A DNA stretch of 64,000 nucleotides from Paraburkholderia fungorum (GCF_003610895.1 NZ_MCAS01000007.1:62001-126000); one strand, 5' to 3'. Shown: positions 33,488 through 43,593, counted from the first letter of the stretch. Numbers and translations are program-made. Notes: a model not told the origin generated them from the sequence alone.

Positions 33488-35120
33488 GCCGGCCGCCGCA
33501 ACGCCCGCCGCCGGAACGCCGGCCGCCGTCGCGTCAGCCGCCGTCGCGTCAGCCGCGCCGCATGCCGAGGAGCGTGCCAGCGTCGGCGACTGGATCGCCG
33601 TGGCCGCGGGTGCGCTCGGCGCCTTGATGGCGACGCTCGACATCTCGATCACGAACTCCGCGCTGCCGCAGATCCAGGGCGAAATCGGCGCCACCGGTAC
33701 CGAAGGCACCTGGATTTCGACCGGCTATCTGATGTCGGAAATCGTGATGATTCCGCTCGCGGCGTGGCTCACGCGCGTGTTCGGTCTGCGCAATTTCCTG
33801 CTGACGAATTCAGCGCTGTTCATCGCGTTCTCCATGATGTGCGGCTGGTCGCACACGTTGCCCATGATGATTGCCGGGCGTATCGGGCAGGGCTTCACGG
33901 GCGGCGCGCTGATTCCAACGGCGCAGACCATCATCCGCACGCGCCTGCCGCTATCCCAGTTGCCGGTCGGCATGACCATGTTCGGCCTGATCGTATTGCT
34001 CGGGCCCTTGCTTGGACCGGTTGTCGGTGGCTGGCTCGCGGAGAACATCAGCTGGAGCTGGTGCTTCTTCATGAATCTGCCGATCTGCCTCGCGCTGATG
34101 ACCTTGCTGATTGTCGGTCTGCCATCAGACCGGCCCCACTGGGAGGCGTTTCTCAAAGCGGACTGGCTCGGCATCGTCGGCCTCGCGATCGGTCTCAGTT
34201 CGCTGACGGTGGTGCTCGAGGAAGGCCAGCGCGAGCGCTGGTTCGAATCGTCGATGATCGTCGCGCTCACCTGCGTGTCGGTCTTCGGCATGCTCCTGAT
34301 CGCCGCCTCGCAACTGACCGCGAAGAAACCGATCGTGCGTCTGAGCCTGATGCGCAATCCAAATTACGCGAGCGTGATTGTGATTGTGTCCGCGGTTGGC
34401 GCGGCGCTCTATGGGGTGTCGTATCTGGTGCCGCAATTCCTCGGCGTGGTTGCCGGCTACAACGCGGAACAGTCCGGCGCGATCATGCTGCTGTCCGGGC
34501 TGCCCGCTTTCATGATCATGCCGATCCTGCCGCGGCTGCTCGGCAAAGTCGACTTCCGCGTGCTGGTGATCACCGGGCTGGTGTTGTACGCAATCAGTTG
34601 CATGATCGACATCGAACTGACGGCGCAAAGTGTCGGGCACGATTTCGTCTGGTCGCAACTGATACGCGGCACCGCCCAGATGCTCGCCATGATGCCGCTC
34701 AATCAGGCGTCGATGGCGGCCGTGCCGCGCGAGGATTCCGGCGACGCCGCCGGTCTGTACAACATGGCGCGCAACCTCGGCGGATCGATCGGTCTTGCAA
34801 TCATCGGTACCGTGATCGACCGGCGCACCACGTTTCACACCGCGATGATCCGTGAGTCCGTCAGCGCAAATTCGCTGATCGGCCAGGAGAGCCTGGCGGG
34901 GAGCGCGGCGAACTGGTTCGCTCACACCGGGGACATGGCGTACTCGCAGATGCGCGCGCTGGGGCAACTCGGGGTGCAGATCCAGCAGCAGGCCGTCGTA
35001 ATGACCTATTCGGAAACCTTCTATCTGCTCGGCATCGCGATGCTTGCCTGTATCCCGCTTGCGCTGCTTCTGAAAACGCCGCGCCGGAATGCGCCGCCGC
35101 CTTCGTCCGCCGGTCACTAA
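33480..35120 (+). CDS. DHA2 family MFS multidrug transporter, EmrB-like (pump 2)
   Basis: 546 residues from GTG 33480 (VAEPAAATPAAGTPAA), overlapping the adaptor gene; the first in-frame ATG falls inside helix 1, so GTG is required. The first 40 residues are an unusual Ala/Pro/Thr low-complexity tail with a 15-bp direct repeat in the DNA (near 33530-33555). Fourteen helices. Helix 1 keeps the DHA2 motif LMATLDISITNSALP with its acidic residue; helix 5 has VLLGPLLGPVVGGWL (motif C). Coupled to the next gene by TAATG. Confidence 0.92.
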   Translation: MAEPAAATPAAGTPAAVASAAVASAAPHAEERASVGDWIAVAAGALGALMATLDISITNSALPQIQGEIGATGTEGTWISTGYLMSEIVMIPLAAWLTRVFGLRNFLLTNSALFIAFSMMCGWSHTLPMMIAGRIGQGFTGGALIPTAQTIIRTRLPLSQLPVGMTMFGLIVLLGPLLGPVVGGWLAENISWSWCFFMNLPICLALMTLLIVGLPSDRPHWEAFLKADWLGIVGLAIGLSSLTVVLEEGQRERWFESSMIVALTCVSVFGMLLIAASQLTAKKPIVRLSLMRNPNYASVIVIVSAVGAALYGVSYLVPQFLGVVAGYNAEQSGAIMLLSGLPAFMIMPILPRLLGKVDFRVLVITGLVLYAISCMIDIELTAQSVGHDFVWSQLIRGTAQMLAMMPLNQASMAAVPREDSGDAAGLYNMARNLGGSIGLAIIGTVIDRRTTFHTAMIRESVSANSLIGQESLAGSAANWFAHTGDMAYSQMRALGQLGVQIQQQAVVMTYSETFYLLGIAMLACIPLALLLKTPRRNAPPPSSAGH

Positions 35121-36607
35121 TGCCTTCTTATTCCGTCATGATGTTCACCCGTTCCTCGTGTTTCACACTGGCCGCCGCCGCGCTTCTGTCGGCTCTATCG
35201 GGTTGCACGGTCGGCCCGGATTATCACGGCGCGCCCCTGGTTGCGCAGGACGCCCGCAGCAGCGAGGCCTTCGTGCGTTCGCCGGCCTCCGGTATCGCCG
35301 CTACGCCTGCGCCGAACCAGTGGTGGCTCGCATTCAACGACCCGCAACTGAACGATCTGATTGCCGCCGCCCTTGCGCACAGTCCCGATGTGCATATCGC
35401 GCAGGCGCGGCTGCGGGAATCGCGGTCGCAATTGCAGGTGCAACGAGCGGGCGAGTTGCCGAAGGTGTCGGGGGCTGCCGCCGCGTTGCGCATGCGCGAG
35501 CCTGATCTGAGCTCGCTCAGCTCGGGAAACTCGTCGGGCAGCAGTGCATCGTCCGCGGGGCGCGGTCCGTTGCAGCTCTACACCGCGGGATTTGACGCGA
35601 CGTGGGAGATCGACCTGTTCGGCGGCACGCGGCGCGCTATCGAAGCGGCGTCAGCGGATGCGCAGGCTGTCGACGCCGATCTCGCGGACACCCAGGTGTC
35701 GCTCGCGGCTGAGGTGGCGCAGACCTACATCGATCTGCGCGACCAGCAGACGCGGCTTGAGCTCGCGCGGCATCAGGCGGAGACCGAACAGAAAATGTTG
35801 ACGCTTACGCAGCAGCGCCGGGAGCGCGGCACGGCGGCGGACGTCGATGTTGAACGCCTGACCACGCAGGTCGAGAACACGCGCGCAACCTTGATTCCGC
35901 TCGACGCGCAACTGACCGATTCGCTCGACCGTCTCGCCGTGCTGACCGGTCGTGAACCCGGCGCGCTGGACGGCCAGCTCGCCGCCACGCGGCCGCTGCC
36001 GGCGTTGCCCGAGACGGTTGCAATCGGCGATCCGTCCGTGATGTTGCAGCAGCGCCCCGACATTCGCGCAGCGGAGAGGCGGCTCGCGTCGAGCAATGCG
36101 CAGATCGGCGAACACGTTGCGGATTTTTTCCCGAAGGTGACGCTGCTCGGCAGTCTCAGCTTCAGCGCGGCCGATCCGGGCCATCTCTTGCGCAAGAACA
36201 ACTTCAGTTGGCTCGGCGTGCCGTATCTGCAATGGGACGCGTTCGATTTCGGGCGCACGCTGGGCAGCGTGCACGCGGCCGAGGCATCGCGTGACGAGGC
36301 CGAGGCCCGCTATACGAAGGCCGTGCTCGGCGCGCTGCAGGACGCGAATTCATCGCTCTCGCGCTATGGGCATCAGCGCGAGCATGTTGTCACGTTGCAA
36401 AAGGTGGAGGCATCCGCAAGCCACTCGGCCACGCTGATGCGGCAGCGCTATTCCGCGGGCGTCGCCACCTTGATCGATCTGCTCGATACGCAGCGTCAGG
36501 AATTCACCGCGCAGCAGAATGTCGTTGCGGGACAGGCGGAATTGCTCAAAAACTTTGTGTCACTGCAGAAAAGCCTCGGCTTAGGCTGGCAGGCGCAGCA
36601 AGCTTAG
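35120..36607 (+). CDS. NodT-type efflux outer membrane lipoprotein (pump 2)
   Basis: 495 residues. Lipobox LSALSGC gives acylated Cys29, followed by TVGPDYHGAP. Two outer membrane efflux repeats; QQRPDIRAAERRLASSNAQI is the conserved family stretch and the C-terminal repeat includes RYSAGVATLIDLLDTQRQEF. The ATG overlaps the carrier stop by one base. It completes a second tripartite pump, paralogous to that at 443-4617 but in the gene order adaptor, carrier, channel. Confidence 0.93.
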   Translation: MPSYSVMMFTRSSCFTLAAAALLSALSGCTVGPDYHGAPLVAQDARSSEAFVRSPASGIAATPAPNQWWLAFNDPQLNDLIAAALAHSPDVHIAQARLRESRSQLQVQRAGELPKVSGAAAALRMREPDLSSLSSGNSSGSSASSAGRGPLQLYTAGFDATWEIDLFGGTRRAIEAASADAQAVDADLADTQVSLAAEVAQTYIDLRDQQTRLELARHQAETEQKMLTLTQQRRERGTAADVDVERLTTQVENTRATLIPLDAQLTDSLDRLAVLTGREPGALDGQLAATRPLPALPETVAIGDPSVMLQQRPDIRAAERRLASSNAQIGEHVADFFPKVTLLGSLSFSAADPGHLLRKNNFSWLGVPYLQWDAFDFGRTLGSVHAAEASRDEAEARYTKAVLGALQDANSSLSRYGHQREHVVTLQKVEASASHSATLMRQRYSAGVATLIDLLDTQRQEFTAQQNVVAGQAELLKNFVSLQKSLGLGWQAQQA

Positions 36608-36626
36608 TGCGCCTGCCGTCGAGGGA

Positions 36627-38351
36627 TCAGAATGTTTCCCAGTCCGCTGTCGCCGTGTCGGCTGCGAGCGCGGGGGCTTTGTCGGCCATGGCGGCCGGCG
36701 CAGGCTTCGGTCTCGTGGGTTCGACGCGACGCGCAGCGGCAATCGTGGACGCAGGCAAGCGCGGCTTGCTTTGCGCAATCGCCATGCGTGCCGTGGATTG
36801 CGCCGTATCGGCGAGCTTGAACACGGAAACGGCGTCCTTCAGCCGGTTTGCCTGCTCTTCAAGCGACTGCGCCGCCGCTGCTGCCTCTTCAACCAGGGCC
36901 GCATTCTGCTGGGTCACTTCGTCCATCTGGCCCACGGCCTGATTCACCTGCTCGATGCCGCGGCTCTGCTCTTCAGACGCGGCAGCAATCTCACCGACGA
37001 TGTCGGAGACCTGCTTGATGGCCTGCTTGACCTGTCCCATGGTGGCGCTGACTTCCGTCGCCTGCTTTGCACCGTCGTGAATCATGGTGACCGACGAGCT
37101 GATGAGTTCCTTGATTTCCTTGGCAGCGGCAGCAGAGCGCTGCGCCAGACTGCGCACCTCGCTTGCCACCACGGCAAAGCCGCGCCCCTGTTCGCCTGCG
37201 CGTGCGGCTTCGACGGCTGCGTTCAGCGCCAGGATGTTGGTCTGGAAAGCAATGCTTTCAATGACGCTGGTGATTTCGGAAATCTTGCTTGAACTGCTGC
37301 TGATCTGGCCGATGGTGCCGACCATAACCTGAACCGAGTCGTTGCCTGAATCGGCCATGTTCGTGGCGTTGGTTGCGAGAGCGTTCGCCTGGCGGGCATT
37401 GTCGGCGTTCTGTTTCACCGTTTCGGTCAGCTGCGTCATGCTGGCCGCGGTTTCTTCAAGCGATGCCGCCTGTTCCTCGGTGCGGGCGGACAGGTCCAGG
37501 TTGCCGCTGGCGATTTCACGCGAGGCGACCGTGACGGAATCGGTGGACGTCTTGATGCCGCGAACCGTATCGGCAAGCTTGCCGTCCATCCTGCCCAGTG
37601 CTTCGAGAAGCTGACCGAACTCACCGCGCGAATCAACGACGACGCGATTTTCAAGCTGACCGTCTGCGATATGGTTCGCTAAATCAACGGCCTTGCTGAG
37701 CGGTTGCGAGATCGCGCGCAGCAGGTAAGCCGACATGCCCACTGCAACCACGATGCCGGCGACGAGCAGGACGATACTGACCCAGAAGGTTGTCCTGAAC
37801 GTCGAGTCACTGTCGACAACAAACTGCTGGGCCTGAGTCAGGTTGAGTGCCGCGTCTTCATTGAGCGCCGCGGCCAGCGTGTCCCCGGTCGTACCTATCT
37901 TGTCGATGAGCGGAGTGGCCGCATCGTAGTTACCGGAACTGAACGTCAGCACCGCCTGGTCGCTTGTCGCGAGTAACTCTTGCAGGGCGTTCTTGATCCT
38001 GTCCGCGATTTCGCGTTCCTTATCGCTGGAAATTCCGCTTGGATAGTAGTGGTTCCATGCTTTGTTGAGGCTTGCTTCGTCACTGCGGATTTTCTCAATC
38101 GCCTCGCTCGTCTTTTCCTGGTCGCGATACACCTGAATTCGTCTCAACTGAAGGCGAATATCTGAACTGGCCTGGCGTACGTCCGACAAATCGGCAATCG
38201 GCACCGTGTTGCCGTTATATCCATCGGCCACGTTCGCATTGAGGGAGGAGAGCTTCAGTATTCCAAACAGGCCGATTGCGCCCATGAGTATCACGCACAC
38301 GCCAAACGCGAGAATGATCTTGAACCTGATTGTTTGTAAGAAATTATCCAT
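36627..38351 (-). CDS. Methyl-accepting chemotaxis protein with C-terminal CheR-binding tail
   Basis: 574 residues. Helix 1 (about residues 11-31), a periplasmic four-helix-bundle ligand domain (residues 32-190, MCP_signal 4HB type), helix 2 (about 191-212), HAMP, then the long signalling coiled coil with the hairpin tip [20 protein letters not shown], invariant in MCPs. The C-terminus is an Ala/Pro/Lys-rich linker ending ADWETF, close to the NWETF pentapeptide by which Tar/Tsr recruit CheR and CheB. The ligand is unknown. No che genes lie nearby, so it is an orphan receptor feeding a remote chemotaxis array. Confidence 0.94.
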   Translation of the reverse strand: MDNFLQTIRFKIILAFGVCVILMGAIGLFGILKLSSLNANVADGYNGNTVPIADLSDVRQASSDIRLQLRRIQVYRDQEKTSEAIEKIRSDEASLNKAWNHYYPSGISSDKEREIADRIKNALQELLATSDQAVLTFSSGNYDAATPLIDKIGTTGDTLAAALNEDAALNLTQAQQFVVDSDSTFRTTFWVSIVLLVAGIVVAVGMSAYLLRAISQPLSKAVDLANHIADGQLENRVVVDSRGEFGQLLEALGRMDGKLADTVRGIKTSTDSVTVASREIASGNLDLSARTEEQAASLEETAASMTQLTETVKQNADNARQANALATNATNMADSGNDSVQVMVGTIGQISSSSSKISEITSVIESIAFQTNILALNAAVEAARAGEQGRGFAVVASEVRSLAQRSAAAAKEIKELISSSVTMIHDGAKQATEVSATMGQVKQAIKQVSDIVGEIAAASEEQSRGIEQVNQAVGQMDEVTQQNAALVEEAAAAAQSLEEQANRLKDAVSVFKLADTAQSTARMAIAQSKPRLPASTIAAARRVEPTRPKPAPAAMADKAPALAADTATADWETF

Positions 38352-38593
38352 CTCGCGCCTGTTGAAAAGTAGTGCCGGGGTGGGCTCGGTGAAGCCCGGA
38401 AGGAGAGTGCCGATATCGCTGGCGACGTATGCGTATACGGCAAGGCGCTTTTATTTCTTCAGTAAAACCGTGTGCGGATTTCCTGATGACGGGGTAGGGA
38501 TGTGGCCGGGGTATAAATGAAAGGAAATCGGGGATTGGATGTAAGGACAGGGTGGGGGAGAGGTGAGTAGACGAGCTCCCCGCACCAGTGCGC

Positions 38594-38977
38594 TCACGGC
38601 TGTCGAGGTGTCTGCGGAGCGAAGCCGGAAGAAACGGTATTCGAGGCATTCAGTATGCCGTCCGGTCCGAACTCGAAGCTGATCGTGGCGGTAGGCGCGG
38701 CGTCGCTACCGCCCACGACTGGATTCATGTTCGAAAGAAATATCGCCGAGAGCGGCCGTGCCGCGGTGGACGCATACACCAGGAAAGTCGATCCATTTGG
38801 CAGGGTGGACGCCGACGATGGCGTGCCCAGTCTGGCAAGCACCTGCTGCTTCGTCGTCACGCCGGGCCTGAAGTCCGATACATCCTCGGGTTTGATCTGC
38901 GCCACCGTCGTGGTGCAGCCGACCAGAAAGCACACGTAAACGATCGACAGGGTCATCGTGGTCCGCAAGCGGCTCAT
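38594..38977 (-). CDS. Small lipoprotein, SmpA/OmlA (BamE)-like
   Basis: 127 residues. The signal peptide ends in lipobox FLVGC (Cys21), predicting an acylated envelope protein. The mature part has the pattern ISDFRPG-like VSDFRPGVTTKQQVLARLG, reminiscent of the SmpA/OmlA fold where a helical start precedes PG.T...V...LG.P; the rest ends in ISFEFGPDGILN, fitting the same fold. True BamE is usually encoded near fur, so this is a paralogue of unknown job. GGAGAG precedes the ATG. It lies 15 bp after the hypothetical gene at 38993. Confidence 0.8.
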   Translation of the reverse strand: MSRLRTTMTLSIVYVCFLVGCTTTVAQIKPEDVSDFRPGVTTKQQVLARLGTPSSASTLPNGSTFLVYASTAARPLSAIFLSNMNPVVGGSDAAPTATISFEFGPDGILNASNTVSSGFAPQTPRQP

Positions 38978-38992
38978 GCCATCTCTCCTTCA

Positions 38993-39319
38993 TCAAGTAC
39001 CGGCGTTTGTTTGATGCCAATCGAAGGACTGGCGAGCGCGCGAGCCGTCGTCACACTCGACGCGTGCCCGCAGCATAACCGGGCGGCCGGTCATTTTCAC
39101 CCATCCGGAATGGATGCGATCATAACAGGCCACGCGGACGGTTTTATGTCCGGGCAGGTATCGGGGCGATGAAACGAAAGTGGCCATACCACGGAGAGCA
39201 GGCTGATTCGCATATTCGCCGCGCTCGGCCGTTCGCATCAACGGGTGCTTGAGACGATAGTAAATATCGGGCGAATTGATAAGCACATCGACATTTCGGC
39301 CGCTGTCGCACGCGCTCAT
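38993..39319 (-). CDS. Hypothetical protein
   Basis: 108 residues from ATG 39319 if that start is right; the frame remains open farther upstream to 39523, where it would run antisense to the heat-shock gene. I recognise no family. The product is hydrophilic with no signal or membrane helix, and includes DVLINSPDIYYRLKHPLMRT and PGHKTVRVACYDRIHSGWVK. Third codon positions are GC-rich, as in real genes here. The short 15-bp gap to the lipoprotein gene suggests a two-gene unit. Confidence 0.42.
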   Translation of the reverse strand: MSACDSGRNVDVLINSPDIYYRLKHPLMRTAERGEYANQPALRGMATFVSSPRYLPGHKTVRVACYDRIHSGWVKMTGRPVMLRARVECDDGSRARQSFDWHQTNAGT

Positions 39320-39455
39320 CCTGACACCATAATCGGCTGCGGAAGACGCATCGAAGGAGCTGCATTCGTGCGCGCTGACTTGACACCTGCGCGAGCTTGG
39401 CCTTTGATGAATGGACAGCCAGCGTTGGGCTGACAGAACAGGCAGGGAGCCAGCC

Positions 39456-39860
39456 GTGACCTTCACCCGCCATACCATGATGTGGGAAACCGCCGTCGAC
39501 GCACTCGAGCGCGCCGAGCGCATGCATCGGCAGTTCTTCCGTTTAGCGGGTCAGCATGCGCGGACGCCGGTATGGGAACCGCCCATCGAGGTGTTCGAGC
39601 AGGACGGCCGGCTGGCGATCGTGGTCGCGCTGCCCGGCGTGCCGCCCGATACCTTGAGCCTGGACCTCGAAGGCGCAATGCTGATCATTGCGGCCGAGAG
39701 AACCATGCCCCGGGCTTTCGCGGGGGGCGTGATCCATTGCCTGGAAATCCCCTATGGCCGCTTCGAGCGCCACATCCGGCTCCCGGCAGGACACTATCGC
39801 CTGGCACGGCGCGATTTCGAACACGGTTGTCTGTTGCTGGACTTCGAGAGGCTGGATTGA
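39456..39860 (+). CDS. Hsp20/alpha-crystallin family small heat-shock protein
   Basis: 134 residues from GTG 39456, which has GGGAG seven bases upstream; ATG 39477 or 39480 (MMWETAVDAL) are alternatives. The alpha-crystallin domain covers residues about 40-125: PPIEVFEQDGRLAIVVALPG is the first strands, LDLEGAMLIIAAERT the middle, and IPYGRFERHIRLPAG the conserved C-terminal strands. It lacks the IXI C-terminal tail motif, so oligomers may differ from classical sHSPs. The protein would hold unfolded proteins for refolding or, given the lon gene 33 bp downstream, for degradation. Confidence 0.85.
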   Translation: MTFTRHTMMWETAVDALERAERMHRQFFRLAGQHARTPVWEPPIEVFEQDGRLAIVVALPGVPPDTLSLDLEGAMLIIAAERTMPRAFAGGVIHCLEIPYGRFERHIRLPAGHYRLARRDFEHGCLLLDFERLD

Positions 39861-39893
39861 ACCCGGCAAGCCCTGGCGGATCGAGGAGCGAAG

Positions 39894-42305
39894 ATGAGCA
39901 CGGACAGTGACAGCGTGGCCCCCGAGTCCAACCCGTTGAGCCCGGACGCGGCGCCTGTGCCCGCACTCCCCAAGGACAGCCTGATCCTGCTGCCGGTCCG
40001 CAATGCCGTGCTGTTTCCAGGCATGGTGTTGCCGCTCATGGCGGGGCGCGGGCAGACCAAGGAGGACGTGCAGGCCGCCATGAAACGCCAGCAGCCCTTG
40101 GGTATCGTGCTGCAACGCGATCCGCAGGCGCAGGACCCCCCGTTCGACGGCCTCAACACAATCGGCACGGTAGCAAACGTGCTGCGCTATATCACCAGTC
40201 CGGAGGACGGCGCGCATCACCTGATATGCCAGGGCGTGGAGCGCTTCCGCCTGATCGCACCGGTGGCCGGCCTCGGCTTCAGGGCCGCCAGGGTGGAATT
40301 GTTGCCCGACGCCACGCTCAGTGATTCCGCCATCGACGCGCGCACGCTGGTCCTGAGGCAACGCGCGGGGGAAATGATCGGGCTGCTGCCCAATGCGGGG
40401 GGCGAGCTCGTGCGGGCGCTGGATGCGATCGAGTCGCCCGGGTTGCTCGCCGACACCGTGGCCGGCTTGCTCGACATCCCGCCGGAGCTCAAGCAGGAGA
40501 TCCTCGAGACGCTCGATCTCTGCAAACGGCTGGACAAAGTGCTGGACGCCGTCGCGGGACGGATCGAAGTCTTGCGCCTGTCACAGGAAATCGGCGAGCA
40601 GACACGCGGCCGGATCGATCAGCGTCAACGCGAGATGATGTTGCGCGAGCAACTCAGAACCATCCAGCAGGAACTCGGCGAGAACGCCGAAAACCGCGAA
40701 GAGGCCCGCAAGCTGGCCGAAGCGATTGACGCCGCGCATATGCCGCCGGATGTCGAAGCTCATGCCCGCAAGGAGCTTGGCCGGCTGGAGCGGATGCCGG
40801 AGGCATCGTCCGAATACTCGATCAGCGTGAGCTACCTCGAATGGCTGACCGAACTGCCGTGGGCGCTTGCGCCGGAGGCGCCGATCGACATCGCCCGGGC
40901 GAGACAGATTCTCGATGACGCGCACTTTGGCCTGGAGAAGGTCAAGCGCCGCATCCTCGAATACCTTGGTGTCAGAAAGCTCAATCCGCACGGCAAGGCG
41001 CCCATTCTTTGCTTTCTCGGCCCGCCCGGTGTGGGTAAGACCTCACTGGGTCAGAGCATTGCCCAGGCACTCGCGCGGCCGTTCGTACGCGTGAGTCTCG
41101 GCGGCGTGCATGACGAGTCGGAAATCCGCGGCCATCGGCGCACGTATATCGGCGCGATGCCCGGCAATATCGTGCAGGCGATCCGCAAAGCAGGGGCGCG
41201 CAACTGCGTCATGCTGCTGGACGAACTCGACAAGCTCGGCCATGGCGTGCATGGCGACCCAGGCGCGGCGATGCTCGAGGTCCTCGATCCCGAGCAGAAC
41301 GCCACCTTCCGGGACAACTACCTGGGGGTGCCGTTCGACCTCTCCGCCGTGGTGTTCGTTGCCACTGCCAACCAGCTCGAAGGTATTCCCGGGCCCTTGA
41401 GGGACCGCCTCGAGATTCTTGATTTACCCGGATATACCGAGGCCGAAAAGTTTCAGATCGCCCGGCGCTTTCTGGTGCCGCGCGAGTTGGAAGCGTGCGG
41501 GCTGAGTCCCGCACAATGCGAGCTGAGCGACGAGGCGCTGCGCGCCATCATCCGCGACTACACACGCGAAGCAGGTGTGCGTGCCCTGGAGCGGCAGATC
41601 GGCTCGGTCTTCCGCTCTGTTGCGTTGCGTGTTGCCGAGGACCCGGCCACGCATGAACGGATCGAGCCTGATCGCCTGATGCCGATATTGGGGCATCACC
41701 GCTTCGAGCGCGAGATGGCGATGCGCACCAGTTTGCCGGGCGTAGTGACCGGCCTCGCGTGGACACCCGTTGGCGGTGAACTGCTTTTTATCGAGGCCAG
41801 CAGCACGCCTGGCGGGGGCCGGCTGGTACTGACCGGCCAGTTGGGCGACGTCATGAAGGAAAGCGCCCAGGCCGCGCTGACCTTGGTCAAGTCGCAATGC
41901 GAGGCGCTGCATATCGACTGCACGGGTTTCGACAAACGCGACATTCATGTCCACGTGCCGGCCGGCGCGGTCCCGAAAGACGGCCCCAGTGCCGGGGTGG
42001 CCATCTTCAGTGCGATCGCTTCGCTGTTGATGGGGCAAGCCGTGCGCAGCGACTGCGCGGTGACGGGCGAGATCAGTCTGCGTGGCGTTGTTCTGCCGGT
42101 GGGCGGCATCAAGGAAAAGGTGCTGGCCGCGTTGCGCGCCGGTATCGGTACGGTATTGCTGCCGGCGCGCAACGCCCCCGACCTCGAGGACATTCCCGCG
42201 GATGCACGAAGCCAGTTGCGCTTCGTACTGCTGGAAACCGTGAGCGACGCACTGCACGAGTTGACCGGGCACAAGGCAACGAAACTGCCTGGCACCGTGG
42301 ACTGA
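39894..42305 (+). CDS. lon: Lon protease (endopeptidase La)
   Basis: 803 residues, normal Lon length, ATG behind GAGGAG. N-terminal substrate-binding LON domain from LILLPVRNAVLFPGMVLPLM (residues about 25-215), a coiled coil (QRQREMMLREQLRTIQQELG), AAA+ module with Walker A GPPGVGKT (about residues 377-384) and Walker B LLDELDKL, and the protease domain with catalytic Ser699 in PKDGPSAG and Lys742 in GGIKEK. ATP-dependent degradation of damaged and regulatory proteins. Gene context (behind Hsp20, not beside clpX/hupB) indicates an accessory Lon rather than the core copy. Confidence 0.94.
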   Translation: MSTDSDSVAPESNPLSPDAAPVPALPKDSLILLPVRNAVLFPGMVLPLMAGRGQTKEDVQAAMKRQQPLGIVLQRDPQAQDPPFDGLNTIGTVANVLRYITSPEDGAHHLICQGVERFRLIAPVAGLGFRAARVELLPDATLSDSAIDARTLVLRQRAGEMIGLLPNAGGELVRALDAIESPGLLADTVAGLLDIPPELKQEILETLDLCKRLDKVLDAVAGRIEVLRLSQEIGEQTRGRIDQRQREMMLREQLRTIQQELGENAENREEARKLAEAIDAAHMPPDVEAHARKELGRLERMPEASSEYSISVSYLEWLTELPWALAPEAPIDIARARQILDDAHFGLEKVKRRILEYLGVRKLNPHGKAPILCFLGPPGVGKTSLGQSIAQALARPFVRVSLGGVHDESEIRGHRRTYIGAMPGNIVQAIRKAGARNCVMLLDELDKLGHGVHGDPGAAMLEVLDPEQNATFRDNYLGVPFDLSAVVFVATANQLEGIPGPLRDRLEILDLPGYTEAEKFQIARRFLVPRELEACGLSPAQCELSDEALRAIIRDYTREAGVRALERQIGSVFRSVALRVAEDPATHERIEPDRLMPILGHHRFEREMAMRTSLPGVVTGLAWTPVGGELLFIEASSTPGGGRLVLTGQLGDVMKESAQAALTLVKSQCEALHIDCTGFDKRDIHVHVPAGAVPKDGPSAGVAIFSAIASLLMGQAVRSDCAVTGEISLRGVVLPVGGIKEKVLAALRAGIGTVLLPARNAPDLEDIPADARSQLRFVLLETVSDALHELTGHKATKLPGTVD

Positions 42306-42514
42306 CGAGCAGCTGCGGCTGGGCTCGCCGATTCCTGCAAGAGGTCTACCTGATCGGCTCGGCGCTATCGCCGGAGCGTCACAGTGTGTATTGATTTGCG
42401 ATCAAAACGCCTTTGTATGCTTACACGAATCGTGGCACGATGGTTTTTTGACTTGATGTGATTCTGGGCGATCCGTAGCAGTACGTGAATATCGCTTATG
42501 CGCCGAAAATATCT

Positions 42515-43387
42515 ATGCAACGCAGGTGTTTTGTATTGGCCGCACTAGGTGCGGCAGGCGTGACGCTTCGCGCGCATGCAACTCCCGCAGACCGGTTCGA
42601 TATCGTTTACCCACATTACCAGCCCGAAGACCGGGCACGTGCGGCGTTTCCGCTGGCGGTGCTCGACCTCGCCATGAAATCGGCCGGCGCCGAATATGTG
42701 GCGCGGCAGGCCGACGTCCTGATGGAACGGGGACGTGCGCTGGCAGAACTGGCCGGCCGCGGCAATGCCATCAATCTCCTTTGGACCAGTACGGACGCAG
42801 CGGCTGAACAAGGCTTGCCGGTGGTACGGATTCCGATCAATCGTGGACTGATCGGCCACCGGGTATTTGTCATACGAAAAGATCGCCAGGCGGATTTCGA
42901 CCGGGTGCAGAGCCTGGCCGACCTGAAATCCCTGACGGGTGGCCAGGGGCTTGGCTGGGTCGATACCAGGATCATGAGAGCCGCGAACCTGAACATCAAC
43001 ACGGTTCCGTATGAAACGGTGTTCGACATGATCCAGGGCGGCCGGCTCGATTATTTTCCGCGCGGCGTGGTCGAGGCTTTCGCGGAACTCGACGAGCCGC
43101 GGCACAGGGGGCGGGACCTGGTCGTTGAAAAGCGCCTGCTTCTGAAATACCGCTCGGACTTTATCTTCTATGTCTCCGCGGAACATGAAAGCCTGGCCCG
43201 GACCATTAATAGCGGGCTGGTAAAAGCGTATCTCGACGGATCGTATATGAGGCTCTTCAACTCTCACTCCTACATTCAGGACGCGCTGGCCCGCGCCGAT
43301 CTCGCGAATCGCAAGGTGTTCGTTCTCGACAATCCGTATCTTTCCGAAGGGGATCGCCAGATTCCGGACAAGTACTGGATGGGCTAA
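42515..43387 (+). CDS. Periplasmic solute-binding-like protein A (sensor island)
   Basis: 290 residues from ATG 42515 (MQRRCFVLAALGAAGVTLRA); an upstream GTG at 42485 is possible and neither has a clear ribosome site. The signal peptide has a twin-Arg flavour (QRRCFVLAAL) and ends AHATPAD. The mature part looks like a type-2 periplasmic binding protein of the amino-acid family (GLIGHRVFVIRKDRQADFD, SLADLKSLTGGQGLGWVDTR, DMIQGGRLDYFPRGVVEAFA). It is highly similar to, and equal in length with, the protein at 49388. No ABC permease or ATPase is near, so a sensing role is more likely than uptake. Confidence 0.8.
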   Translation: MQRRCFVLAALGAAGVTLRAHATPADRFDIVYPHYQPEDRARAAFPLAVLDLAMKSAGAEYVARQADVLMERGRALAELAGRGNAINLLWTSTDAAAEQGLPVVRIPINRGLIGHRVFVIRKDRQADFDRVQSLADLKSLTGGQGLGWVDTRIMRAANLNINTVPYETVFDMIQGGRLDYFPRGVVEAFAELDEPRHRGRDLVVEKRLLLKYRSDFIFYVSAEHESLARTINSGLVKAYLDGSYMRLFNSHSYIQDALARADLANRKVFVLDNPYLSEGDRQIPDKYWMG

Positions 43388-43593
43388 GACGCGGGCGTGT
43401 CCGTTCGGCGTCTTTGCTGTCGCGCTGGCTGGCTTGTCGAGACTGGCCGGCCATCGGGGGGATGCGCCGTCATTCAGGATTTCCTGACAATATATTCAGC
43501 AGACCGGAAGTGCATTTTTCCGGGCTTCCTGACTGCGTAGCGCAGCACGTCTACCTACGATGATTTGTCGTCGTCTCTATCAACGGGCTCGTG

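Noticed and set aside
38434..38461. FliA (sigma-28) promoter for the chemoreceptor gene
   Set aside because: GCCGTATA on the minus strand resembles the -10, but the TAAA element is at the wrong distance and the -35 match is poor.
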